DNA from: Rhizobium phaseoli
Lineage (GTDB): Bacteria > Pseudomonadota > Alphaproteobacteria > Rhizobiales > Rhizobiaceae
NCBI RefSeq assembly: GCF_010668805.1
Contig: NZ_WUFT01000030.1
Location: 1-47,115, forward strand
Direction of reading: 5' to 3'
Length of the DNA: 47,115 bases
How positions within the stretch are numbered: the stretch's first letter is position 1; every line of letters begins with the position of its first letter. The notes beneath the pieces are model-generated. The model saw nothing but the letters and a program-made list of their open reading frames with translations, did no database searches and was not told where the DNA came from. Made by a program: the position numbers and the translations under genes. Shown here piece after piece: positions 33,018 to 41,358 of the stretch.

Positions 33018-34067
33018 CTAGGCATTCCGAACGGTCCCTCCCGCAACGGGAATGACAGCCTGGCAAATGTGGCGCGCCGGCGCCGTCCTGTTGCGGAAAC
33101 GGGACAGCATCAGCGAGATGGCCTCTCGCCCGAGGGCGGCGCGGTCGACGCGCATGGTGGAAAGCCGCGGATTGGTCATCAGCGCGCAGGGCAGATCATC
33201 GAAGCCGACGATCGCGAAATCCTCAGGAACACGCAGACCGGCTTCGGTGACGGCCTCGAGCACGCCGACGGCGATGAAATCATTCATGCAGAAGGCGGCG
33301 GTGAAACCGGCATTTTCGGCAAGGACCGCGGCCGTGCGTTCATGCGCCTCGCGGCTGGCGCTGCCCTCCAGCACCAGAGACACGAAACGGCCCTCGGCGT
33401 CGGGGACGGCGGCCACCGCAGCCTCAAAACCGCGGATACGCTCCCGGATCGTGTAGCGGTGCGAGCCGCTCAGATGCAGGATGCGGCGATGGCCAGCCTT
33501 GATCATTCGGCTGGTCGCTTCATAGGCACCGAAAAAATTAGCCGGCGAAACGCCATCAAACTGCATTCTGGGATCGGTACCGTTGACAAGCACGGCCGGC
33601 GTCATGGTGTCTTGCAGCCAGTCACGCAGCATCTCGTTCGGATCGATGCCGACCAGAAAGAGACCTTCGGCGTCTGCTGCCTGCATATAGTCGCGCACGG
33701 CGTCCGGTGTGATGCGATCCTCGCGCACCATTCGGATTTCGAAGGGCATGCCCGCTTCGGCGGCTCCGGCGCGCAGGCCCTCGACGATCGCCTCATAAAA
33801 AACGCTGAGACCGCCGGTGGCGCCGTCGCTGGCAATCAGCGCTAGGCCGCCGGCAACGGCTTCGGTCGCCGATTTCACTGGATAGCCGTGCTCAGCCGCC
33901 ACCTTCAAGATCTGGCGGCGCACGGTTTCGCTGATGCCGGGTTCGTTGGCAAGCACACGCGACACCGTTGAGACGGAGACGCCGGCCAATGTGGCGATAT
34001 CGGCCTGACGCGGCCGTCTGGTTTTTTGGTCGTTGGTTTCTTGATCATTGGTTTTTTGGTCAGCCAT
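33018..34067 (-). CDS. LacI family transcriptional regulator
   Basis: A 349-aa repressor. The LacI helix-turn-helix and hinge helix lie at about residues 20-66 (ADIATLAGVSVSTVSRVLAN, then ETVRRQILKVAAEHGYPV). The rest is a periplasmic-binding-protein-like effector domain (GFDDLPCALMTNPRLSTMRV near the C-terminus). The first 16 residues are a repeat of DQ(K/E)TN encoded by a 15-bp tandem repeat, an unusual tail before the DNA-binding domain. ATG 34067 follows AAGG at good spacing. It is divergent from the SBP-2 gene and probably controls it, and may control the DUF2264 operon. Confidence 0.92.
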   Translation of the reverse strand: MADQKTNDQETNDQKTRRPRQADIATLAGVSVSTVSRVLANEPGISETVRRQILKVAAEHGYPVKSATEAVAGGLALIASDGATGGLSVFYEAIVEGLRAGAAEAGMPFEIRMVREDRITPDAVRDYMQAADAEGLFLVGIDPNEMLRDWLQDTMTPAVLVNGTDPRMQFDGVSPANFFGAYEATSRMIKAGHRRILHLSGSHRYTIRERIRGFEAAVAAVPDAEGRFVSLVLEGSASREAHERTAAVLAENAGFTAAFCMNDFIAVGVLEAVTEAGLRVPEDFAIVGFDDLPCALMTNPRLSTMRVDRAALGREAISLMLSRFRNRTAPARHICQAVIPVAGGTVRNA

Positions 34068-34095
34068 AGGCAAACCTTATGCAAATTATGCAAAA

Positions 34096-34122
34096 TTGCA
34101 AGATAAACGTTATTTATTGCAA
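34096..34122. promoter_or_regulatory. candidate LacI-family operator region upstream of SBP-2
   Basis: Two TTGCAA boxes (34096-34101 and 34117-34122) lie 21 bp apart around a central AACGTT (34106-34111), together an imperfect 27-bp palindrome in an AT-rich 145-bp intergenic region. LacI-family sites typically have a central CG in a palindrome, as here. The two divergent genes share this region. Confidence 0.5.
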
Positions 34123-34212
34123 TAATTATTTTTTTGCGTAATCTGTTGCGAAATGCACGCCAACGCCCTTGGAGGATGGTCGCGGGCATAATGCGACAAG
34201 GAGGAGGATATC

Positions 34213-35499
34213 ATGCAGGTCAACCGCCGTTCATTTCTGATGGGTTCCGCCGGAGCAGCCGCCGGCCTCGCCTTCGGCGCGGGGAGCGCAATTCCGGCTT
34301 TTGCCGAGGACGCGTCGCTGCGCGCCATGTGGTGGGGATCGAACGACCGCGCCAAGCGCACGCTGGAGGTCGCCAAGCTCTACCAATCGAAGACGCCCGG
34401 CGTCACGATCGTCGGTGAATCGCTTTCGGGCGACGGCTACTGGACCAAACTCGCAACGCAGATGGCCGGCCGTTCGATCGCCGACGTCTTCCAGCTCGAG
34501 CCGGGAACGATCTCCGACTATTCCAAGCGCGGCGCCTGCCTGCCGCTCGACGAATTCCTGCCTTCGACCCTGAACGTCCAGTCCTTCGGTGCCGACATGC
34601 TGAAACTGACCACCATCGACGGCAAACTCTATGGTGTCGGCCTCGGCCTCAACTCCTTCTCGATGTTCTTCGACACGGTCGAATTCGAAAAGGCGGGCAT
34701 CCCGCTGCCGACACCCGACCTTACCTGGGATGAGTATGCCAAGCTCGCCGTCGAACTCACAAAATCTTCCGGCAAGAGCGGCGGCCCCTATGCGGCCCGC
34801 TACGCCTATGTGTTCGACGCCTGGCTGCGCCAGCGCGGCAAGAGCCTTTTTGCAAAGGAAACCGTCGGGCTCGGCTTCACGGCCGACGATGCCACGGAAT
34901 GGTTCGACTATTGGGAAAAGCTGCGCAAGGCGGGAGGCACCGTTGCTGCCGACGTCCAGACGCTCGATCAGAACACCATCGACACCAATAGCCTCGGTGT
35001 CGGCAAATCGGTGATCGGCATGGCCTATTCCAACCAGATGGTCGGCTACCAGCTGATCATCAAAAACAAGCTCGGCATCACCATGCTGCCGCGGGAAAAG
35101 AAGGGTGGGCCGTCGGGCCACTACTACCGTCCCGCGCTGATCTGGAGCCTCGGCGCCACGACGAAGAACGGCGAGGCGGCCGCGAAATTCATCGACTTCT
35201 TCGTCAACGATATCGAGGCCGGCAAGATTCTCGGCGTCGAGCGCGGCGTGCCGATGTCCCCGGCCGTGCGCGAAGCCATTCTGCCGCAGTTGAACCCGAC
35301 GGAGCAGGAAACGGTCAAATACGTCAATCTTCTCAAGGATCAGGTCGGCGAATATCCACCGCCGGTGCCGATGGGCGCAACCCAGTTCGACCAGCGCGTG
35401 CTGCGCCCGATCTGTGACGAACTCGCCTTCGAACGGATTTTGCCCGCCGAGGCGGCAACCCGGCTTATCGAAGAGGGTAAGGCGACGATCAAAGGCTGA
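34213..35499 (+). CDS. extracellular sugar-binding protein without own permeases (SBP-2)
   Basis: A 428-aa family 1 binding protein, the same length as SBP-1 and clearly its paralogue: both mature proteins begin LR..WWGS..RA.RT, share YW.(K/R)LATQ(M/V)AGR, and share WLRQRGK. The N-terminus is a Tat-like signal (NRRSFLMGSAGAAAGLAFGA, cleavage near AFA-E). It is followed by a terminator and then by an unrelated operon, so no permease or ATPase belongs to it. It could deliver another ligand to the SBP-1 permeases, act as a chemoreceptor partner, or use a transporter elsewhere. Ribosome-binding site GGAGGA; divergent from LacI. Confidence 0.95.
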   Translation: MQVNRRSFLMGSAGAAAGLAFGAGSAIPAFAEDASLRAMWWGSNDRAKRTLEVAKLYQSKTPGVTIVGESLSGDGYWTKLATQMAGRSIADVFQLEPGTISDYSKRGACLPLDEFLPSTLNVQSFGADMLKLTTIDGKLYGVGLGLNSFSMFFDTVEFEKAGIPLPTPDLTWDEYAKLAVELTKSSGKSGGPYAARYAYVFDAWLRQRGKSLFAKETVGLGFTADDATEWFDYWEKLRKAGGTVAADVQTLDQNTIDTNSLGVGKSVIGMAYSNQMVGYQLIIKNKLGITMLPREKKGGPSGHYYRPALIWSLGATTKNGEAAAKFIDFFVNDIEAGKILGVERGVPMSPAVREAILPQLNPTEQETVKYVNLLKDQVGEYPPPVPMGATQFDQRVLRPICDELAFERILPAEAATRLIEEGKATIKG

Positions 35500-35522
35500 T
35501 CGATCGCCCGACATGAGAGGAG

Positions 35523-35555
35523 AGGCCCGCAAACCCCGGCGGGCCTTTCTCTTTT
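35523..35555 (+). terminator. Rho-independent terminator of the SBP-2 gene
   Basis: Stem AGGCCCGC (35523-35530) pairs with GCGGGCCT (35539-35546) and is followed by TTCTCTTTT. It lies 23 bp after the stop of SBP-2 and just before the end of the convergent GH26-like gene. Confidence 0.85.
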
Positions 35556-35563
35556 CCGGGCGG

Positions 35564-36532
35564 TCAGTTGGCCAGGCCTTCGACGACCCGCCAGTCCGGC
35601 CGGCCGAGATCGAACGGCCAGGCATTCACATCCCGGTCGTTGAAATAGACGACTTCCTGAAGGTTCGGAAAGGCGCTCTGCTTCAGCGTCGCGGTTTCGA
35701 TCCAGGGCCTGACATAGGCGTCGCCGCCCTGATAGCCGAGTTCGGCCACCCAGATCGGCTTTCCGTAACCGGCAACGAGATCGTAACCCTGCCTCAGCGC
35801 TTCCGAAAACGTTCGATGCTTGCTGTAGGCAAGCTCATCGTAGCGTTCCAGGCCAAAGACCGAGAGCCCGACCAGATCGACATAATCATCACCGGGATAA
35901 TAGTCCTGCAAGCCTGGCTCGCCCTTCGGCGACCACATGAGCTTGGTGCCGGGCGCCTCTTGGCGGACGATATCCATCATGCGCTTGTAGGCCGCGATAT
36001 AGTCCTGCGGGTTCCATCCGGACCATGAAAACCGCCCGGACTTGTCTTCCATCTCCTGGCCCCAGCGGACGATCACCGGGCTTTTCAGCTGGGATATCAT
36101 TTGTGCGATCGCACGCATGTTGACATCGTAGTCGCCGCGCAGAACCTTTTGGCGAAGCTGGCCGGAGGTCAGCCGCCAGTCGACGTCCCAGGACCACGGC
36201 TCCACCGATATCAGCAGATTGCGGCCCCTGGCCTGCGCATAGGCATCGGCAACGCGCAGCGTCTCCAGATCGACGTCCTCCCAAGGCAGGAACAGGGCTT
36301 CGGTCGCGACATTCGATTGCGCGCCAAAATCACCATGTGGATCGTAGGCGCCGAACTTGATGCCATCGGCATGAAGAACGGGGCGTTTATCGATGATCGT
36401 CTGAACGCCTGCCGCCGGGTTCGGGACAATGCCCGCATATTGCATCTCGCTTCGGCCCGGCATATCCGCGACACACAGCAGGAGCACCGCTATCGCTGCA
36501 GTCGAGAGGTTTTTTTTCATTGGCTTCTTCAT
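35564..36532 (-). CDS. GH26-like secreted glycoside hydrolase
   Basis: A 322-aa protein with an N-terminal signal (helix TAAIAVLLLCVAD, residues 11-23) and a (beta/alpha)8 glycosidase domain of the mannanase/GH26 type. E160 in VIVRWGQEMED is the likely acid/base and E264 in WVAELGYQGG the likely nucleophile, both at the expected strand ends. The ATG at 36532 follows AAGGAGGGTGAGCC. It is the last gene of the polysaccharide operon, three bases after the DUF995 gene. A hydrolase in a beta-glycan synthase operon usually trims or releases the polymer, like BcsZ for cellulose. Substrate linkage is unknown. Confidence 0.85.
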   Translation of the reverse strand: MKKPMKKNLSTAAIAVLLLCVADMPGRSEMQYAGIVPNPAAGVQTIIDKRPVLHADGIKFGAYDPHGDFGAQSNVATEALFLPWEDVDLETLRVADAYAQARGRNLLISVEPWSWDVDWRLTSGQLRQKVLRGDYDVNMRAIAQMISQLKSPVIVRWGQEMEDKSGRFSWSGWNPQDYIAAYKRMMDIVRQEAPGTKLMWSPKGEPGLQDYYPGDDYVDLVGLSVFGLERYDELAYSKHRTFSEALRQGYDLVAGYGKPIWVAELGYQGGDAYVRPWIETATLKQSAFPNLQEVVYFNDRDVNAWPFDLGRPDWRVVEGLAN

Positions 36533-36535
36533 GGC

Positions 36536-37063
36536 TCACCCTCCTTTTCGGGCTACTTCCTGGCTCAGCAAGGCCTGCTTCAGGTCACGCGCTTTCGCAC
36601 TGACCCAATCCATGGGAACGAGCTTGCCAAACTCGTCATCGCCGCGCACCGACGCATGACGGAAGACGTACCAATTGCCGTCCGGCTGGCGCCGCTGATA
36701 GATCGTGTCGCCGATTTTGCGATGGCCGAAACAGGTGCTGGCGCGGGCCGCGCCTTCGGCATTCGTCCAGGTGGCGCGCATGCAGAGCTGGCCGAGATCG
36801 TCGACCACCCATGTGCCTTCGGCGAAGGACTGCTTGCCCTTGTCATCCGTCCAGGCGACGAACCGCCGGCCGTCATCGACGAAGCGACCGCCGCCGGTGT
36901 TCCAGACCCAGGTCTTGTCGCCGTAGATGCGGTAGAGCTCATAGGCGCTGAGCGGCACCGTCGCCCGCGCCGTCTTGCCGGCTGCCTCGGCGCCATGTGC
37001 CGCGATTGGCAGACACAGGCTGAGAGCAAGGGCTGCTCCATAAAGTTTCGATCCGATACGCAT
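36536..37063 (-). CDS. DUF995 domain-containing exported protein
   Basis: A 175-aa protein with a signal peptide (residues 1-25, ending AAHGA). The mature domain is DUF995-like: ELYRIYGDKTWVWNTGGGRF and GTWVVDDLGQLCMRATWTNA, with a pair of cysteines that could form a disulfide in the periplasm. The function of DUF995 is not known. ATG 37063 follows AGGAGGATGTC. It lies 35 bp after the glycosyltransferase and 3 bp before the GH26-like hydrolase, so it is likely a periplasmic accessory of polysaccharide synthesis or export. Confidence 0.85.
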   Translation of the reverse strand: MRIGSKLYGAALALSLCLPIAAHGAEAAGKTARATVPLSAYELYRIYGDKTWVWNTGGGRFVDDGRRFVAWTDDKGKQSFAEGTWVVDDLGQLCMRATWTNAEGAARASTCFGHRKIGDTIYQRRQPDGNWYVFRHASVRGDDEFGKLVPMDWVSAKARDLKQALLSQEVARKGG

Positions 37064-37098
37064 GACATCCTCCTGTTCGACACTCGCCGGACTGCCGG

Positions 37099-38967
37099 CT
37101 ACACACCCTGTTCGTCCCGTCCCATGTTGCCGAACCCATTCCATTTGAGACGGAATTTCGTGATCCTGGTCTTGCCGCCACCGAGGCCGGCGCCGGCCAC
37201 GGCAAAGTGTGATTCGGTGAAGCTGATGAACGGCTGACCATGGGAAAGAGCTTCGAGGCTGCTGAGGCCATGGCTGCCCAGCTGCATGCCGCCGGCAACC
37301 CAGAGCGCAAGCCCCATGGCGGTGGCAAGCCGCAGCCCGTGTGATTGCGGCAGCAGCGGCAGACCGTTCTCGATCGCATGGCGAACGACGATCAGCGCCG
37401 CCAGCGACAGATAGATCGAGAGGTTCATCGCGGCGAAAATGTAAAAGCCCTGAGCGGCAGCGACGTCGCTGGCCAGCGCCATGGCGACGACGCAAAGCCC
37501 GGCGAGCGCGATATACGGGGCAACGACACGTAGCGGCAAAGACTGCTGCTGCTGTTTTCCCTTGGGGGTGATGCGGAAGTCGACGAAGGAGCCGGAGATA
37601 TGATCGCGAACGGCTGCAAGGCTGCCGGCGAGCGACCACGGCCAGCGCAGGAAGATGAAAGCCAGCCCCTCCCAGCCGAAAAGTTTCGCATCATGCGGCC
37701 TGAAGGATCCCGTCGCCCGCCAGAAGACGGAAAACAGCGTCAGCACCCCCGATAGGGGCAGGAAATGCAGCAGGAAATCCGGATAGGTGACGTCGACGAA
37801 GACATGTCCTGTCAGCAAAGCGGCAACCGGCAGCAGGAACATGACGGCCATGAAGGCGGAAAACAGCGGGTACCACAGCTGCGAGAACACGAACTGAAAT
37901 TTCAGCCGCCAGGGCAGATGGACGACATAACGGCTGGAATGTTGCAGCAGAATGGTGACGAGGCTGCGCGACCACTGAAATTCCTGGACGACGAGATCGG
38001 CAAAATTCGCCGGGCCGTCGCCATGGGCGATCGCATCGACGGCATGCACGCCGCGCCAGCCGCCGGCGTTCATCATCAGCGTCGTCGAATGGTCTTCGGC
38101 GAGTTCCGGGCCGAGGCCGCCGATCTGGCGAAGTGCGGCCGTGCGAACGGCATAGTGGGAACCGATGCAGAGCGGCGCCCAGCCATTGTTGTAACCTGTC
38201 TGCAACGAACCATGCAGGCTGGCCTCGGCATAGAGCCTGCCGCGCGCGGCCCAACTCGTACCGGCATTGGCATCGCAGATGCTCGGCGCGGAGACATAAC
38301 CGATTTCAGGGTCGGCGAAGGGGCGCAGGATTTCACGGAGATAGGTCGGCGTCGGCACATGATCGGCGTCGAACTGGGCGACGAAATCATAACGCTCATA
38401 GCCGAAATGGTCGTAGAAATAGGCAAGGTTGCCTTCCTTGCATCGCGTCCGGCGCGGCCAGCTTGCGCGATGATATTCCGCCACCCCCTTGCGGGTGGAG
38501 ATCAGCACGCCGTGCTGCGCGCACCAGCGCCTGGCCTCCTCGGAAGGATCCTCGTCGGCCAGCCAGACATCGAACTCGACGCCGGTCTGATCGAGCATTG
38601 CCTGAAGCGTAGCGCGAACGACGGCAAAAGGCTCGGACGGCGCCTTGGTGACGACCATCGCCACCCGCCCTACCGGCAGCCGAGCGCGGCGGCTGACCGC
38701 CCTTGCATCGAGGAAGATCAGGATGAAATAGGCCGGCACGAGCGTGATCCAGCCCAGTACGAGAGTAATGAGCACAAAGGCGGTCCAGGAAATGATATGG
38801 GCGGACTGGCACCACCAGATCCAGAAAAACCCCAGTGCGGCCAGCCAGCAAAGGATGCCGAAACCATAGGCGACGCGGTTCCAGCCGGTAAAAACAGGCT
38901 CGAATGCATCCTCGGTGGCGGCTTTCGCCGTCCTGACGCCGTGGCCGATTCGCGAAACGTTGCTCAC
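37099..38967 (-). CDS. cellulose-synthase-like family 2 glycosyltransferase
   Basis: A 622-aa inner-membrane processive glycosyltransferase. Two N-terminal membrane helices (residues 32-52 and 58-86) precede the cytosolic GT2 domain with D138/D140 (ADEDPSEE), DAD at 200-202 and ED at 291-292. The terminal motif is QEFQW (328-332): the Arg of the canonical QxxRW is Gln here. Several membrane helices follow (from about 355 on). No PilZ domain is visible, so cyclic-di-GMP control in the BcsA manner is unlikely. The GTG at 38967 overlaps the galE stop by four bases. It is predicted to polymerise and export an unknown glycan from sugar nucleotides made by the two upstream gene products. Confidence 0.9.
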   Translation of the reverse strand: MSNVSRIGHGVRTAKAATEDAFEPVFTGWNRVAYGFGILCWLAALGFFWIWWCQSAHIISWTAFVLITLVLGWITLVPAYFILIFLDARAVSRRARLPVGRVAMVVTKAPSEPFAVVRATLQAMLDQTGVEFDVWLADEDPSEEARRWCAQHGVLISTRKGVAEYHRASWPRRTRCKEGNLAYFYDHFGYERYDFVAQFDADHVPTPTYLREILRPFADPEIGYVSAPSICDANAGTSWAARGRLYAEASLHGSLQTGYNNGWAPLCIGSHYAVRTAALRQIGGLGPELAEDHSTTLMMNAGGWRGVHAVDAIAHGDGPANFADLVVQEFQWSRSLVTILLQHSSRYVVHLPWRLKFQFVFSQLWYPLFSAFMAVMFLLPVAALLTGHVFVDVTYPDFLLHFLPLSGVLTLFSVFWRATGSFRPHDAKLFGWEGLAFIFLRWPWSLAGSLAAVRDHISGSFVDFRITPKGKQQQQSLPLRVVAPYIALAGLCVVAMALASDVAAAQGFYIFAAMNLSIYLSLAALIVVRHAIENGLPLLPQSHGLRLATAMGLALWVAGGMQLGSHGLSSLEALSHGQPFISFTESHFAVAGAGLGGGKTRITKFRLKWNGFGNMGRDEQGV

Positions 38968-39947
38968 GCCGTCATCTCCAGTCCAAAGGTCGGGCCGGCG
39001 GTGCGGATGATCGTATCGATATCCGATAGGGTGGGCGCGAAGCCGAGTTCCGCCTTCGCTCTCGCCGTGTTGGCAAAGAGGATCGGCGGATCGCCGGCCC
39101 GGCGGGGGCGATAGCGGACAGGGACTTCACGCCCGGTCGCGCGATAGATGGCTTCGAGGATCTCGCGCACCGAGGTGCCGCGACCGGAGCCGAGGTTGAC
39201 GCTGAGCGAGCCGCCGTCGGCCATCAGATGATTGACGGCGGCAAGATGCGCCTGCGCGAGATCGCTGACGTGAATATAGTCGCGCACGCAGGTTCCGTCC
39301 TCGGTCGCATAGTCGGTGCCGAAGATATCCAGTCTCTCCAGCCTGCCGGCGGCAGCGAGAAGGGCGCGGGGGATGAGATGGGTTTCCGGCTGGTGCCGCT
39401 CGGCAAGCTCACCCTCCGGATCGGCGCCGGCCGCGTTGAAATAACGCAGGGCGGCGAAGCGGATGCCATAGGCGGCGGCAAAATCCTCGAGCGCCATCTC
39501 GAAGATCAGTTTGGTGCGACCATAGGGGTTGACCGGCAGCTGCGGGCTCTCCTCGCGTATCGGCAACGAGGCGGGAATGCCATAGGTGGCGCAGCTGCTC
39601 GAAAAGACGATCCGGTTGATATCCTGATCGAGGCAGGCCTCGAGCAGCGTCAGACTGCCGACAACGTTGTTGCGGTAATATTTCCTGGGCATCTCGACGG
39701 ATTCGCCGACATAGGCATTGGCACCGCAATGAATGACGCAATCCGGCGAAAACTCGGCAAGGGTCCGGCGCAATGTGGCGGCGTCGGCTAGCTCAGCCCG
39801 AATGAGCGGCCCCCAGCGGACGCTGTCGGCATGTCCCGTCGACAGATTGTCGTAGGTCACCGGGATCATGCCGGCGCGCGACAGCGCTTTGCAGATATGA
39901 CTGCCTATGAAACCGGCGCCGCCGGTAACCAGAATGTAGCGGGGCAT
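38964..39947 (-). CDS. galE: UDP-glucose 4-epimerase
   Basis: Interconverts UDP-glucose and UDP-galactose in the cytosol. The 327-aa protein shows the extended-SDR NAD motif TGGAGFIGSH (residues 8-17), the serine of SSSCATYG and the YxxxK of PYGRTK. The region RYFNAAGADPEGELAERH, followed by HLIPR, is typical of GalE. The ATG at 39947 is the only one giving the Rossmann fold; GAGG lies upstream. The gap to the upstream gene is one base. In this operon it probably supplies UDP-galactose (or the epimer needed) to the synthase; it need not be the housekeeping galE. Confidence 0.92.
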   Translation of the reverse strand: MPRYILVTGGAGFIGSHICKALSRAGMIPVTYDNLSTGHADSVRWGPLIRAELADAATLRRTLAEFSPDCVIHCGANAYVGESVEMPRKYYRNNVVGSLTLLEACLDQDINRIVFSSSCATYGIPASLPIREESPQLPVNPYGRTKLIFEMALEDFAAAYGIRFAALRYFNAAGADPEGELAERHQPETHLIPRALLAAAGRLERLDIFGTDYATEDGTCVRDYIHVSDLAQAHLAAVNHLMADGGSLSVNLGSGRGTSVREILEAIYRATGREVPVRYRPRRAGDPPILFANTARAKAELGFAPTLSDIDTIIRTAGPTFGLEMTA

Positions 39948-39948
39948 C

Positions 39949-40971
39949 TCATACGACCTCCGCCTTCTCGGTTTCGGCGAGCAGCCCGTCGAAATAATCG
40001 ACGGTGCGCGCCAGGCCGGCTTCGAGGCCGACGCGGGGTTGCCAGCCAAGATCGGCCAAGGCTCGGGAAATATCCGGCCGCCGCTGACGGGGGTCGTCGG
40101 TGACCGCAGGCAGGTGAACGATCCGGGAACGGGAATTTGTCAGGTCGCGGATGATTTCCGCCAGGCGGCGAACGGTGATCTCAGCCGGGTTGCCGAGGTT
40201 GATCGGGCCGTGGCAGGTGTCGCCGGCGGCCGAGAAACGCAGGAAGCCCTCGACGAGATCGTCGACATAGCAGAAAGAGCGGGTCTGCTGACCATCGCCG
40301 TAGATCGTCAGGTCTGCATTGCGCAGGGCCTGCACGATGAAATTGGAGACGACGCGGCCGTCATCCAGACGCATGCGCGGCCCATAGGTGTTGAAGATAC
40401 GGCCGACCTTGATGTCGACGCCGTAAGTCCTGTGATAGTCGAAGAACAGGGTTTCGGCGCTGCGTTTGCCTTCGTCGTAACAGGCGCGCGGTCCGATCGG
40501 ATTGACATTGCCGCAATAGGATTCCTGCTGCGGGCTCTGGCTCGGGTCGCCATAGACTTCCGATGTCGAGGACTGAACGACGACAGCACCGGTCTTGCGG
40601 GCGCAATCCAAGGTGTTGACGGCGCCGAGCACGTTGGTGAGCAATGTTCCTACAGGATCCCGCTGATAATCGGGCGGGGAGGCGGGCGAGGCAAAGTTGA
40701 AGATGAGCGACGCTTCGATATCGAAAGGCTGGCGAACGTCGTGCTCGACCATGTGAAAACGGGCGTCCGCGGCGAGGTGATCGACATTCACGCGGCGACC
40801 GGTCGAAAAATTATCGAGGCAGATGACGCGGTGGCCACGCTGCAGCAGCCTTTCGCAGAGATGTGAACCGAGGAAGCCGGCTCCGCCATTGACAAGAGCG
40901 GTGCCCACCTGTTTGAGCACCGGTATACGAGTTACCTCAGAATTTCCTTCGCTGGGAACGAAACTACGCAT
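39949..40971 (-). CDS. UDP-glucuronate decarboxylase-like SDR (UDP-xylose synthase family)
   Basis: A 340-aa extended short-chain dehydrogenase. The NAD loop NGGAGFLGSH is at residues 28-37, the catalytic STSEVYGDP at 135-143 and Y165/K169 in CYDEGKR. The combination EVYGDP, GPRACYDEGKR and GRIFNTYGPRM is characteristic of UDP-glucuronate decarboxylases. It would make UDP-xylose from UDP-glucuronate, pointing to a pentose in the polymer. ATG 40971 follows AAGGAG. First gene of the operon. Related dTDP- or UDP-sugar epimerases are possible alternatives. Confidence 0.88.
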   Translation of the reverse strand: MRSFVPSEGNSEVTRIPVLKQVGTALVNGGAGFLGSHLCERLLQRGHRVICLDNFSTGRRVNVDHLAADARFHMVEHDVRQPFDIEASLIFNFASPASPPDYQRDPVGTLLTNVLGAVNTLDCARKTGAVVVQSSTSEVYGDPSQSPQQESYCGNVNPIGPRACYDEGKRSAETLFFDYHRTYGVDIKVGRIFNTYGPRMRLDDGRVVSNFIVQALRNADLTIYGDGQQTRSFCYVDDLVEGFLRFSAAGDTCHGPINLGNPAEITVRRLAEIIRDLTNSRSRIVHLPAVTDDPRQRRPDISRALADLGWQPRVGLEAGLARTVDYFDGLLAETEKAEVV

Positions 40972-41358
40972 GACAAACTCCTTCCCATGTATTTAGTCTT
41001 TTGATTTATTTATGCACTGCACTTCTCCTCATCCGGCTGGATATTCATTGTATCGACTATCTCAACATGAATAACTTTGGAGTTATTCTTCGGATGACTG
41101 GATTACTATTTAAACAATAAGACGATTACGGCTAACGTCAACTTCAAAAATTCTGACTATCCAAAATAACTACGCAACTATTCTTAAGAATAATAAGTGA
41201 TTAATCATTTTATTATTGTTTTTTACGTGGCACGGGTAGGATGAGGTCGCTTAAGCCTCACTCAATACAGCCGATGTAGAAGAAATGAGGAAGGTTGGCC
41301 GCGCCGGACTGCGCGACCGGTCTTGCATCCGCAAGCGCCATGTGCGAGGGATTTTGCC
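40972..41358. promoter_or_regulatory. AT-rich control region of the polysaccharide operon
   Basis: A 387-bp region, markedly richer in A+T than its neighbours, between the polysaccharide operon and the small exported protein gene. It holds three notable palindromes: 41069-41088 (GAATAACT-TTGG-AGTTATTC, perfect 8-bp arms), 41179-41192 (TATTCTTAAGAATA, perfect) and 41198-41207 (TGATTAATCA, perfect). These are the kind of symmetric sites bound by LuxR-type or other dimeric regulators. Two divergent promoters must lie here. I see no gene within it. Confidence 0.55.
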
